A stretch of 64,000 bases of DNA from Streptomyces davaonensis JCM 4913 (lineage in GTDB: Bacteria; Actinomycetota; Actinomycetes; Streptomycetales; Streptomycetaceae). The position numbers were made by a program, and so were the translations under genes. Shown in pieces: positions 25,403 to 33,193 of the stretch (positions are counted from its first letter, which is position 1; each line of letters begins with the position of its first letter). The notes under the pieces are model-generated. The model ran no database searches. It had not been told where the DNA came from and saw only the letters and a list, made by a program, of their open reading frames with translations. The DNA lies in the NCBI RefSeq assembly GCF_000349325.1, contig NC_020504.1:9156326-9220325 (forward strand), given 5' to 3'.

Positions 25403-26290
25403 TCAGCTCTTGACCAGCAGACCGCGGCTGCGCAGCACCCGGCGCTCCAGCGGGCTGAAGATCAGCAGGTCGATGGCGATGCCGACGAGCAGGATCAGGA
25501 AGATGGCCAGGAAGACCTGGGACATGCTGGCGTTGTTGCGGCCGTTCTCCAGCAACTGGCCCAGGCCGACGCCGAGATCGGGGGAGGAGGCGATGATCTC
25601 GGCGGCCATGAGCGAGCGCCAGGAGAACGCCCAGCCCTGCTTCAGTCCCGCCAGATAGCCGGGCAGCGCGCCCGGCATCACGATGTGCCAGGCGCCCTTC
25701 AGACCGGTCGCGCCGAGGGTGCGTCCGGCGCGCAGGAACAGCGGGGGGATCTGGTCGATGCCCGCTACCAGGCCGTTGGCGATGGAGGGGACCGCGCCGA
25801 GCAGGATGACGGCGTACATCATGGAGTTGTTCAGACCCAGCCACAGCACGGCCGGCGGCACCCAGGCGACCGAGGGGAGGGACTGGAGGCCGGAGAGGAT
25901 CGGGCCGATGGCCGCGCGGACGAACTTCACGCGGGCGACGAGCAGGCCGAGCGGGGTGCCGATGGCCAGGGCGAAGAGGAAGCCGAGCAGTCCTCGCGAG
26001 ACGCTCGTCCAGATGTAGTCGAGCAGGGTGCCCTGGAGCCAGGCCGTCCGGACCTCGTCCCATACCGCCGAGGGTGCGGGGAGCTTGTAGGCCGGGGTGA
26101 CCTCTGCCCAGACCAGCAGCTGCCAGACCACCAGGACCAGTGCGACCGCCGTGACCGGCGGCAGCACCTTGCGGACCAAGGTCTCGCGCAGGGGGGTGCG
26201 GCTGGTCTGGACGGTGTCGAGGGCGTCCAGACCCGCTTCGAGTCCGGCGAGGTCGTTGCCGTCCTTGGCGGTGGTGTCAGTGCTGGCCAT
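25403..26290 (-). CDS. ssuC: SsuC-like ABC transporter permease
   Basis: The 295-residue permease of the nitrate/sulfonate/taurine group has about six membrane segments. The EAA-loop region is AGRTLGATGLKGAWHIVMPGALPGYLAGLKQGW. The ATG at 26290 lies 13 bases inside the ATPase gene; an ATG 18 bases further upstream is less likely. It is the last gene of the three-gene importer operon. The sulfonate assignment rests on the binding protein and the cysteine-containing leader peptide, not on the permease itself. Confidence 0.85.
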   Translation of the reverse strand: MASTDTTAKDGNDLAGLEAGLDALDTVQTSRTPLRETLVRKVLPPVTAVALVLVVWQLLVWAEVTPAYKLPAPSAVWDEVRTAWLQGTLLDYIWTSVSRGLLGFLFALAIGTPLGLLVARVKFVRAAIGPILSGLQSLPSVAWVPPAVLWLGLNNSMMYAVILLGAVPSIANGLVAGIDQIPPLFLRAGRTLGATGLKGAWHIVMPGALPGYLAGLKQGWAFSWRSLMAAEIIASSPDLGVGLGQLLENGRNNASMSQVFLAIFLILLVGIAIDLLIFSPLERRVLRSRGLLVKS

Positions 26291-27065
26291 GGCGGCGGAT
26301 CTCCCCACGCAGTTCTTCGGTGATCTCGACGGACAGTTCGGCGACCTCGCTGTCCTCGATGCGGCGCGGGTGCGGGATGGAGACGGTCCATTCCCGGGCG
26401 ATGCGGCCGGGGCGGGAGGACAGGAGCACCACGCGCTGGGCGAGGCGGACGGCCTCGCGGACGTTGTGGGTGACGAAGAGGACCGACAGGCCTGTCTCGC
26501 GCCAGATCCGGGTCAGCTCGTCGTGCAGCACGTCCCGGGTGATGGCGTCGAGCGCCGCGAACGGCTCGTCCATCAGCAGCAGCTTGCTGTCCTGGGCCAG
26601 CGCCCGCGCCAGGGCGACGCGCTGGCGCATACCGCCGGACAGCTCGTGGACCCGCTTGCCGTACGCCCCGTGCAGCCGCACGAGCTCCAGCAGGCGTTCG
26701 GCCTCGGGACGCCGGTCGGCCTTGGGGACGCCCCTCAGTTTCAGGGCGAGTTCGATGTTCTTGCCCGCGGTCAGCCACGGGAACAGGGCGTGCTCCTGGA
26801 ACATCAGCGCCGGGCGGCCGTCGGTGGTGATGTCGCCGGCGCTGGGCCGGTCCAGCCCGGCGACGAGGTTGAGCAGGGTGGACTTGCCGCAGCCGGAGGC
26901 TCCCAGGAGGGTGACGAACTCGCCGGGTGCGACATCGAGGGTGATGTCGTCGAGGACGAGCTGCTGCCCGGCGGGGCCGCCGAAGGACTTCGAGACGTGG
27001 GCGATGCGTGCGGCGTGCTCCACGGACGTATCCGTGTCGGCGGTCTTGGCGAGGGCGGTTGCCAT
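26277..27065 (-). CDS. ssuB: SsuB-like ABC transporter ATP-binding protein
   Basis: The 262-residue ATPase has Walker A LLGASGCGKSTLL, signature VHELSGGMRQR, Walker B LLLMDEPFAALD and the switch histidine in FVTHNVREA. It energises import of sulfonate-like compounds. AGGAGG lies 8 bases before the ATG at 27065; an upstream in-frame start lacks one. It overlaps the permease by 14 bases and follows the binding protein by 32 bp. Confidence 0.9.
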   Translation of the reverse strand: MATALAKTADTDTSVEHAARIAHVSKSFGGPAGQQLVLDDITLDVAPGEFVTLLGASGCGKSTLLNLVAGLDRPSAGDITTDGRPALMFQEHALFPWLTAGKNIELALKLRGVPKADRRPEAERLLELVRLHGAYGKRVHELSGGMRQRVALARALAQDSKLLLMDEPFAALDAITRDVLHDELTRIWRETGLSVLFVTHNVREAVRLAQRVVLLSSRPGRIAREWTVSIPHPRRIEDSEVAELSVEITEELRGEIRRHGQH

Positions 27066-27097
27066 GATCGTCACCTCCTGGGAACTCACTGGGTCCG

Positions 27098-28204
27098 TTA
27101 CTTGACGCCGAGACCGGCGTCGTCGACCGCGTCCTGACCCTCGTCCTTGAGGACCTTGTTCAGCAGGGTGAGGTCGTAGATCCCGTTGAGATCGGGCTGC
27201 TCCAACAGACCGGCCTTCACGGCGTGCTCGGCCTCGGTGTCGAGCGTCGCGGCCAGCGGGTCGTCGAGGAAGGTGATCGACTTCCAGGCCGGGTCGATGA
27301 CCTCGGCGGGCAGGGCCTTGCCGGACTCCTCCTCAAGGGCCTTGTTGGCGGACGCCTTGGCCTCGTCCGGGTTGGCGTTGATCCACTCGTTGGCCTTCAC
27401 CGAGCCGCGGAGCACGGCCTCGACGACGTCCGGGTGCTCCTTGAGGAACTTCTGGGACACGATGATGTTCGTGATCACAAACTTCTTGTCGGGCCACAGG
27501 TCGGCCTCGTCCAGCAGCACCTTCCCGCCCTCGGCGACCAGCTTGGACGCGGTCGGCTCCGGCACCCAGGCGCCGTCGATGGAGCCGGACTTGTAGGCGT
27601 CCGGGGTCACCTTGTTGTCGGTGCGGACGACGGAGACGTCACCCTTGCCGCTCTGCGCGTCGACCTTCCAGCCCTGCTCGGCGATCCAGTTGAGGAACGC
27701 CACGTCCTGCGTGTTGCCGAGCTGCGGGGTGGCGATCTTCTTGCCCTTGAGGTCCTTGAGGGACTTGACCTTGTCCGGGTTCACCACCAGCTTCACGCCG
27801 CCTGAGGCCGAGCCGGAGATGATCCGCAGGTTGGAACCGTCCGCCTTGGTGTAGCCGTTGATGGCGGGCGAGGGGCCGATCCAGCCGATGTCGATGGACC
27901 CCGAGTTCAGCGCCTCGATCTCGGAGGGACCGGCGTTGAAGGTCGAGGACTTGATCGTGGTGCCGCCCAGCTCCTTCTGGAAGATGCCCTCCTCGACGCC
28001 CACCAGCGCGGTGGCGTGGGTGAGGTTCGGGAAGTAGCCGATCCGCACCTCGTCGGCGGAGAGCTTCTTGGCGTCCGCGGCGACCTTGGCCTGCCCGCCG
28101 TCGTCGTCGGAGTCGGAACCGTAACCGCAAGCGGTCAGCAGGAGGGGGAGCGCGGCTATGGCGGCAAGGGTGCGCAGGGTGGTGAGCGGTCGTGCGGCAG
28201 ACAC
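27098..28204 (-). CDS. ssuA: SsuA-like aliphatic-sulfonate binding lipoprotein
   Basis: The 368-residue substrate-binding protein has lipobox LLLTAC with the lipidated cysteine at about 26. The SsuA-type body includes RIGYFPNLTHATALVGVEEGIF, GSIDIGWIGPSPAINGY and KGKKIATPQLGNTQDVAFLNW. It captures alkanesulfonates outside the membrane. It starts with GTG after GAGAGGA. It is the first full gene after the cysteine-containing leader peptide at 28257-28358, with 52 bases between. Confidence 0.88.
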   Translation of the reverse strand: MSAARPLTTLRTLAAIAALPLLLTACGYGSDSDDDGGQAKVAADAKKLSADEVRIGYFPNLTHATALVGVEEGIFQKELGGTTIKSSTFNAGPSEIEALNSGSIDIGWIGPSPAINGYTKADGSNLRIISGSASGGVKLVVNPDKVKSLKDLKGKKIATPQLGNTQDVAFLNWIAEQGWKVDAQSGKGDVSVVRTDNKVTPDAYKSGSIDGAWVPEPTASKLVAEGGKVLLDEADLWPDKKFVITNIIVSQKFLKEHPDVVEAVLRGSVKANEWINANPDEAKASANKALEEESGKALPAEVIDPAWKSITFLDDPLAATLDTEAEHAVKAGLLEQPDLNGIYDLTLLNKVLKDEGQDAVDDAGLGVK

Positions 28205-28256
28205 GGAGGTGTCCTCTCGGGGTGAGGTGGAGTGGTCGTACGGGTGTCGAGGGGCC

Positions 28257-28358
28257 TCAGAAGGGCCGACAGATGGCGCTCGACGTACGACGGAAATCGA
28301 TGTGACGGCGGGAGGTCAGAAGGGGCGACGACAGCGCTGTGCGAACGAGCGTGCTCAT
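28257..28358 (-). CDS. Cysteine-containing leader peptide (i), upstream of ssuACB
   Basis: This small ORF has 33 codons: ATG at 28358, stop at 28257. It ends in the core TSRRHIDFRR followed by SSAICRPF, the pattern of the putative leader peptides found before actinomycete sulfur-assimilation genes. The start is preceded by GGGGGTGGGC; an in-frame ATG lies 12 bases upstream. A promoter candidate (TTGGGG 28426-28431, CACGAT 28403-28408) and the palindrome 28382-28404 lie upstream. A 27-base stretch (28296-28322) is identical to one in leader (iv). It probably senses cysteine supply through translation of its Cys codon. Confidence 0.85.
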   Translation of the reverse strand: MSTLVRTALSSPLLTSRRHIDFRRTSSAICRPF

Positions 28359-28381
28359 GCCCACCCCCATCGATTCCTAGT

Positions 28382-28404
28382 TTTCCTACCTGGTTGCTAG
28401 GGAT
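28382..28404. promoter_or_regulatory. TTTCCTA-N9-TAGGGAT palindrome, sulfur-cluster site A
   Basis: The inverted repeat (7-bp arms, one mismatched pair) starts at the likely -10/transcription start of the ssuACB unit, 24 bp before the leader start codon. The same arms and spacing recur at 31716-31738 and 40297-40319. On the transcribed strand the spacer and right arm closely match site C. Confidence 0.75.
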
Positions 28405-28613
28405 CGTGGCAGAAGGTGGCCGGGACCCCAAGAGGGCTTTCACATGCTGGACAACCTGATCTCGGCCAATGAGATGTGCAGGTGGAGGTGATGGATGGCT
28501 CGAACAGACTGACGAATCGTCACCGTCCGTTCACTCAGCGGCCTTTGGGGGAGATCTACGATCCTCCGGTGCATGGCGATCAAGGACGCCGTGCCTCGAC
28601 TGGAGGTGCACCC

Positions 28614-29731
28614 GTGCGGAGACTCCCGAGACGTCGTCTGACGATGGCGGCGGCGATCGGCGGCCTGTTCGCCCTGCTCGCCCAGCCGACCGCGAACGCG
28701 GCCCCGCCCCCCTCACCGACCCCGCGAAGGCGAGGGCGCTGGCCAAGGAGTTCGGTCCGGACCGCAGCGGTGGCGTCTACTACGACAGGGCGGGGCGGCT
28801 CGTCGTCGCCGTCACCGACGAGGCCGCCGCACGGGAGGTGCGGGCCGAGGGCGGCGTCGCCAAGGTCGTGAAGCACAGCACTGCCACCCTGAACTCGGTC
28901 CGCGCCACGCTCGACCGGCGCATCGCCGACGTGGACCCGATCCCGAACACCTCCTGGGGCGTCGACCCGAGCACCAACACGGTGACCGTCGACGTCTTCG
29001 ACGCCGTGTCGGCCGCCGACGAGAAGCGGCTCACGCGGCTGGTCGCCCGGTACGGGGACGCCGTGCGCGTCAACCGGCTGCCTGGAAAGGTCGACACGGC
29101 CGCCTACGAGACCCTCGGCGGCATCGGTATCGAGTCCACGGACGTGGCGGCCGGCCGCTACTCGGCCTGCACGCTCGGGTTCAACGTCCGCGACGCCTCG
29201 GGGCAGAAGTACTTCGTCACCGCCGGACACTGCGCGGACTCCTCGTCGTTCCAGTGGTGGGACCGGCAGGCCGGGGGCATCTACCTCGGCAAGCGCATCT
29301 GGTACGACTACGGCGCCATCGAGAAGGACTACGCCGTCATGGAGTACCGCGGCGAGAACCTCGCCGCCTACGGGGCCGTCCGGGCGGCGGGCGTCGAGTA
29401 CGAGATCACAGACTCCCGCTATCCCAACGACGGTGAGTCGGTGAAGCGTGCCGGTGCCGTCAGCAGTGACCTCGTGGGGGCGGTGCTGTCTCCGAGCGAG
29501 ACGGTCACCTTCACGGACGGCACGGTCCTGAAGAACATGATCAAGACGTCCAACTGCGGCCTTCAGGGGGACAGTGGCGGTCCGCTGTGGGCGGGGACCG
29601 ACGCCCTGGGCATCTTCTCCGGCGGCAACACACCGGCGGGCGAACCGTGCAACAGCGCCCAGAGTCAGTACCGGTCCTTCTATCAGCCGGTCCACTGGGT
29701 GCTCGCCCACCATGGGCTGCACGCCTTCTGA
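28614..29731 (+). CDS. S1-family secreted serine protease with a frameshift after the signal peptide
   Basis: Mature-protein features are intact: PLTDPAKARALAKEFG prodomain, catalytic histidine in VTAGHCADS, aspartate in EKDYAVMEY and serine in LQGDSGGPLW, as in streptogrisin/alpha-lytic proteases. The signal peptide, however, is in another frame. GTG at 28614 gives RRLPRRRLTMAAAIGGLFAL and ends NAAPP just before a run of six C (28707-28712). Joining it to the prodomain needs one extra C. So this is a one-base deletion, a sequencing error or a slippage switch. As written, the signal-peptide frame ends at 28871 and no secreted protease is made. Confidence 0.8.
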
Positions 29732-29743
29732 CGAGCGTGAACG

Positions 29744-30973
29744 TCACACCGGCAGCGTGAACGGAGGATGCGCTCCGTTGAGGAAGTAGTCGCCGACGTC
29801 ACGCAGCCGGTGGGCGACGGGCTCGTACAGGGCGTGGGTCCGGGCGTTGCGCCAGAAGCGGTCCAGGCCCAGGCGGGCGGAGGCCGAGCGGGCGCCGATG
29901 ATGTGGAGGGCGCGGGCCGTGGACTCGTGGGCGGCCCTGGCGGCGGCGGCCTCGGCGACGGCGACCAGGATCGAGATCTCGGCGCATTCGTCGTAGGTGA
30001 GGTCCGCGCCCCGGCGCAGACCGCTCTCCAGGGCGGTCAGCGCCTCGGCGGCCAGTGCGGACGCCGACCGGGTGAGGACGGTGAGCTCGCCGTAGGCGGC
30101 CAGCGTCTGCGGGTCCTGGGGAGAACCGGCGGGCCACTCCGGATGCCAGGGGGAGTGGCCCGCCCTGCTGTACTCCCGGGCCTCGCCCAGCACTCCCTCG
30201 GCGATGCCGAGCCGGAGCTGGACCGAGACGAGCCGCCCGAGCGGAGCGGCCAGGGACGCCGTGGGGGACAGGACGTCCTCGTCGGCGGGGAGTGAGCCGA
30301 GCACCTCGTCGGGGCCCAGCCGTACACCGTCGAACTCCACGCTTCCCCCGGCGGCGAGCCGCTGGCCGAAGGGGTCCGCGTCGTCGTCGATCCGTACGCC
30401 CCGGCCGGAGGCGTCGGCGATGACCGCGAGGGGCTCGCCGGTGTCGGCGCGCACGGCCCGTACCGCCAGCCGGTCGGCGACCAGCACGCCGGTGACGTAG
30501 CTCTGCCGGCCGTTCAGGACGTACCCGTCACCGGACGGCAACAGCGTCAGCCGGGGTTCTTGGCGGGCGACGCCCCCGCCCCAGCACCACAGCTCGGCCG
30601 CCGACCGGCGCTCCACCTGTGCGCCGAGCCCCGGCTCGGCGAAGAGCCGGGCGCTGTACGCCAAGAGGTAGTGACAGCCCAGGAGTTGGCCGATGGCCGC
30701 GTCGGCGGCGGCGATCTCCCGGAGGACCGCGCAGGCCGTGGCCCAGTCGGCGCCCCCGCCTCCGTGTTCGGCCGGGATCAGCAGGGTCAGCAGTCCGGCC
30801 TCGCGGAGCCGGGACACCTCGTCGAAGGGCGCCTTGCCCGCCTGTTCCCTGGCCACCGCGTCCGTGGCCAGGTCGTCCGCCGTCTCACGGGCGACGCGCA
30901 GCCAGTGTGTACGGTCGGGTCCGGGCGGGCCGGACTGCGCGGCGGTGCGGGACGGGGCAGGGGCGACGCCCAT
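29744..30973 (-). CDS. Acyl-CoA-dehydrogenase-like flavin monooxygenase (SfnB/DszC type)
   Basis: The 409-residue protein has the acyl-CoA dehydrogenase fold. The N-terminal helical region contains LREAGLLTLLIPAEHGGGGADW, the middle beta domain FDGVRLGPDEVLG, and the C-terminus HIIGARSASARLGLDRFWRNARTHALYEP. The lineage resembles SfnB and DszC, which use reduced flavin to oxidise organosulfur compounds rather than acyl-CoA. GAGGAG precedes the ATG. It lies 45 bp downstream of a winged-helix gene and behind leader (ii), so sulfur-limited expression is inferred. Confidence 0.82.
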   Translation of the reverse strand: MGVAPAPSRTAAQSGPPGPDRTHWLRVARETADDLATDAVAREQAGKAPFDEVSRLREAGLLTLLIPAEHGGGGADWATACAVLREIAAADAAIGQLLGCHYLLAYSARLFAEPGLGAQVERRSAAELWCWGGGVARQEPRLTLLPSGDGYVLNGRQSYVTGVLVADRLAVRAVRADTGEPLAVIADASGRGVRIDDDADPFGQRLAAGGSVEFDGVRLGPDEVLGSLPADEDVLSPTASLAAPLGRLVSVQLRLGIAEGVLGEAREYSRAGHSPWHPEWPAGSPQDPQTLAAYGELTVLTRSASALAAEALTALESGLRRGADLTYDECAEISILVAVAEAAAARAAHESTARALHIIGARSASARLGLDRFWRNARTHALYEPVAHRLRDVGDYFLNGAHPPFTLPV

Positions 30974-31018
30974 GGAAGTGCTCTCCTCAAGGTCGGCCGC
31001 GGAGCGCGGCGTCGGGGC

Positions 31019-31513
31019 TCATGCGCCGGCCGGCACGTACTTGTAGCCCACGCTGCGCACGGTGACGATCCGGTCCCGGTGGGCCTTGCCGAGCTTGCGG
31101 CGCAGCCGGGCGATGTGGACGTCCACGGTGCGGCCGTCGCCGACGTGGTCGTAGCCCCAGATCTCGGCCATCAGCCGCTCGCGCGAGTGCACGTGGTGGG
31201 GGTGGCGGACGAGATGCGCCAGCAGCGCGAACTCCAGGTAGGTGAGGTCGAGTTCGACTCCGTCGACTTCGGCGACATGGCGTGCGGGATCGATGCGTAC
31301 GGCCTCGCCGTCCGCCTGCCGGGCCTGGGGTGCCGCCGGGCGGACTCCGGCCCGGCCGAAGAGTTCGGTGGGGTCGGTGCCCTCGGGCACCAGGACGAGA
31401 TAGCCGACGAGCGGCGGGGAACCGGGGTCGCCGGCAGCGTCCTGCGGAAGGTCGTCGACCAGGCGCAGATGGCGGACGTCGGACAGTGCGGTGGTGGGAA
31501 GTGCCGTGGTCAT
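31019..31513 (-). CDS. Orphan winged-helix regulator (OmpR/PhoB-type DNA-binding domain)
   Basis: The 164-residue protein has no receiver domain. The C-terminal 95 residues are a Trans_reg_C winged helix: VELDLTYLEFALLAHLVRHP, REIWGYDHVGDGRTVDVHIARLRRKL-type signature (here MAEIWGYDHVGDG) and VRSVGYKYVP. The first about 70 residues (LVGYLVLVPEGTDPTELFG) form a short unknown domain. AAGGACG precedes the ATG. It is the first gene after leader peptide (ii), so it is itself under the sulfur leader. It is a good candidate for the cluster's pathway activator. Confidence 0.8.
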   Translation of the reverse strand: MTTALPTTALSDVRHLRLVDDLPQDAAGDPGSPPLVGYLVLVPEGTDPTELFGRAGVRPAAPQARQADGEAVRIDPARHVAEVDGVELDLTYLEFALLAHLVRHPHHVHSRERLMAEIWGYDHVGDGRTVDVHIARLRRKLGKAHRDRIVTVRSVGYKYVPAGA

Positions 31514-31541
31514 GGCGTACGTCCTTCAGAAGCGGGGAAAT

Positions 31542-31555
31542 GGGGGCGAACCCCC
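31542..31555 (-). terminator. Possible attenuator hairpin after leader (ii)
   Basis: On the minus strand the RNA would form GGGGG-UUCG-CCCCC followed by AUUUCC, 37 nt after the leader stop and 28 nt before the winged-helix start. The UUCG tetraloop adds stability. It could be a weak terminator or a structure that hides the ribosome-binding site. Confidence 0.45.
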
Positions 31556-31592
31556 CGGGGAAGGAGCGGAGCGGCAGCGCGGGAGGCGTGCC

Positions 31593-31676
31593 TTACGCGT
31601 GACAGCAGGCGGCACTGACGACGTGACCAAAGTCGACATGCCGACGACGTACGAGTCGTTGCTGCGTGTGGGGCAT
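31593..31676 (-). CDS. Cysteine-containing leader peptide (ii), upstream of the winged-helix/SfnB-like unit
   Basis: This small ORF has 27 codons with core LVRRRHVDFGHVVSAACCHA and a TAA stop at 31593. Two adjacent Cys codons lie three codons before the end. A promoter candidate (TTGACG 31707-31712, CAGGAT 31683-31688) ends only 6 bases before the ATG, so the transcript may be leaderless, as in the mycobacterial polycysteine leaders. The palindrome at 31716-31738 lies directly upstream of the -35. Confidence 0.85.
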   Translation of the reverse strand: MPHTQQRLVRRRHVDFGHVVSAACCHA

Positions 31677-31715
31677 GGTCCCATCCTGCGCACCGGGGAC
31701 GACCCCCGTCAATGC

Positions 31716-31738
31716 TTTCCTAGTAACTCGATAGGAAA
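31716..31738. promoter_or_regulatory. TTTCCTA-N9-TAGGAAA palindrome, sulfur-cluster site B
   Basis: Perfect 7-bp arms around a 9-bp spacer lie between the orphan permease stop and leader (ii), immediately upstream of the leader's -35 element. It is the most symmetrical member of the three-site set. Its position suits an activator, whereas sites A and C overlap or follow the transcription start. Confidence 0.75.
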
Positions 31739-31765
31739 AGTAGAGAAAGGAGGCTCCGGCGGCTC

Positions 31766-32665
31766 TCAGGGCCGGGCCACGGAGCCGCGCGCGTAGTGGC
31801 GCTCGACGTAGAACTGCCCCACGCTGAGCACGGTCGTGACCGCGATGTACCAGAGGGTGGCGACCATCAGCAGCGGGATGACCTGATAGGTCTGGTTGTA
31901 GACCAACTGCACGGAGTACAGCAGGTCATGCACCGCCAGCACACTCACGATGCTGGTCCCCTTCAGCGTGCCGATCAGCATGTTCCCGGCCGTCGGCACG
32001 ATGGAGCGCATCGCCTGCGGGATGACGATCCGGCGCAGGGTGCGCCGCCTGCCGATGCCGAGCGCCTGCGCGGCCTCCCGCTGCCCGGTGTCCACCGACA
32101 GGATGCCGCCGCGCACCACCTCGGCGGCATAGGCGGCCTCGTGCAGGGTCAGGCCGATGACCGCGGTGAGGGTCGGGCCGAGCAGGTTCACCGTCTGGAC
32201 GGACACGAACTGCGGCCCGAAGGGAACGCCGAGGCCGAGCGTCGGGTACAGGGCGCCGATGTTGAACCAGAAGAGCAGCTGCACCAGCAGCGGGGTGGAC
32301 CTGAAGACCCACACGTAGCCCCAACTCAGCGTGCGCAGCACCGGGTTGGCCGAGAGCCGCATGACCGCGAGCGGGATGCCGAGCAGAAACCCGAGCACCA
32401 TCACCACGCCGGTCAGCCACAGGGTGAGCAGCAGTCCGTCGAGGACGGCGGCGGTGGTGAAGTACCGGGCCACCACGTCCCACTGGAAGGCCCGGTTGCG
32501 GACGACGGAGTTGACCACCATCGCGAAGACCAGCAGCGCGGCGGCAGCGGTGATCCAGCGGCCGAGGTGGCGACGCGGCACGATCCGAGGGTCGTCGTCG
32601 GGCGCTGCGGAGGTGTTCGGCGGCGATTCGGAGAGGGCGGGGGAGAGTTCGGAGGACGTGGCCAT
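31766..32665 (-). CDS. Orphan polar-amino-acid ABC permease (HisM type)
   Basis: The 299-residue permease has a cytoplasmic N-terminus, several membrane segments and the EAA loop AAQALGIGRRRTLRRIVIPQAMRSIVP. It is a paralogue of the permease at 35751 (shared RxxPRRHxGRW and STPLLVQLLFWFN-type segments). It has no ATPase or binding protein of its own, so it may be served by the ATPase at 36695. TTGACA and TACGAT lie upstream at 32786-32816. The likely cargo is cystine or another sulfur amino acid (inference from context). Confidence 0.85.
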   Translation of the reverse strand: MATSSELSPALSESPPNTSAAPDDDPRIVPRRHLGRWITAAAALLVFAMVVNSVVRNRAFQWDVVARYFTTAAVLDGLLLTLWLTGVVMVLGFLLGIPLAVMRLSANPVLRTLSWGYVWVFRSTPLLVQLLFWFNIGALYPTLGLGVPFGPQFVSVQTVNLLGPTLTAVIGLTLHEAAYAAEVVRGGILSVDTGQREAAQALGIGRRRTLRRIVIPQAMRSIVPTAGNMLIGTLKGTSIVSVLAVHDLLYSVQLVYNQTYQVIPLLMVATLWYIAVTTVLSVGQFYVERHYARGSVARP

Positions 32666-32785
32666 CGGGAGGCGCTCCAGGGGGAGGGGTGGCAGGGTGC
32701 GAGTGATCCGCCCGGGGCGCCACGGCGCCGCGGGAACCCGGTGTCGTCACACGCGCCGCGTCCCTCAACGCGGCCGGAGGAGGCG

Positions 32786-32816
32786 ATCGTAGGGGCGGCC
32801 GGTGAGGCGGTGTCAA
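32786..32816 (-). promoter_or_regulatory. Promoter candidate for the orphan permease
   Basis: On the minus strand TTGACA (32811-32816) and TACGAT (32786-32791) are separated by 19 bp, slightly long. The transcript would have a 5' region of about 115 nt without a leader peptide that I can recognise. Confidence 0.45.
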
Positions 32817-32899
32817 CCACGCCTCACCCACCCCGCCGCACCGGTCCGCCATCCGGGCGCCGCTTGACGGACAGCGAAATTGCCTGCTCAATTAGTTGC

Positions 32900-32977
32900 A
32901 TGAACCCCCAGCCACGCCTGGTCTCACGCGACCACATCGACTTCGGTCGGGTGTGGTCCGCCGCGTGTTGCGCCTGA
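32900..32977 (+). CDS. Cysteine-containing leader peptide (iii), head of the large sulfur operon
   Basis: This small ORF has 25 codons, with core LVSRDHIDFGRVWSAACCA and a TGA stop. The Cys-Cys pair is almost at the end. TTGACG (32864-32869) and CTCAAT (32887-32892) with 17-bp spacing end 7 bases before the ATG, so a leaderless mRNA is plausible. A GC hairpin follows 9 nt after the stop. The first enzyme gene starts 216 bases downstream. This unit lacks the TTTCCTA-N9-TAGGAAA palindrome. Confidence 0.88.
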   Translation: MNPQPRLVSRDHIDFGRVWSAACCA

Positions 32978-32986
32978 CGCGGCAGC

Positions 32987-33004
32987 GGGCCGGCTGACCG
33001 GCCC
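32987..33004 (+). terminator. Possible attenuator hairpin after leader (iii)
   Basis: GGGCCGG (32987-32993), loop CTGA, then CCGGCCC (32998-33004) followed by TTCCCTCC, starting 9 nt after the leader stop codon. A ribosome on the last leader codons would cover the left arm, which is what a translational attenuator needs. Confidence 0.5.
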
Positions 33005-33193
33005 TTCCCTCCCTCGGTGACCCCGTCGTGGGCCGAGTTCTCTTCTCACGCGCGCTGCCGCGGCACTGACGTCTTCTTCCGACGCCCGACGTCGTCGTCA
33101 CACCTCCCGTATCGCTGACGAACTGTCACCCACGCCCCGATGCAGGGCCCTTGGGCCATGCCCGCGTGCGCTCGTCTCCGAAAGGTCACCTCC

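Noticed and set aside
28707..28712. Programmed -1 frameshifting at CCCCCC as the normal expression mode of the S1 protease
   Set aside because: The context is not a proper slippery heptamer with a clear downstream structure, and a simple one-base deletion explains it better; it is kept only as an alternative.
32666..32785. A fifth leader peptide on the minus strand before the orphan permease
   Set aside because: All three frames were read; none contains the RRHID core or a Cys-containing short ORF.
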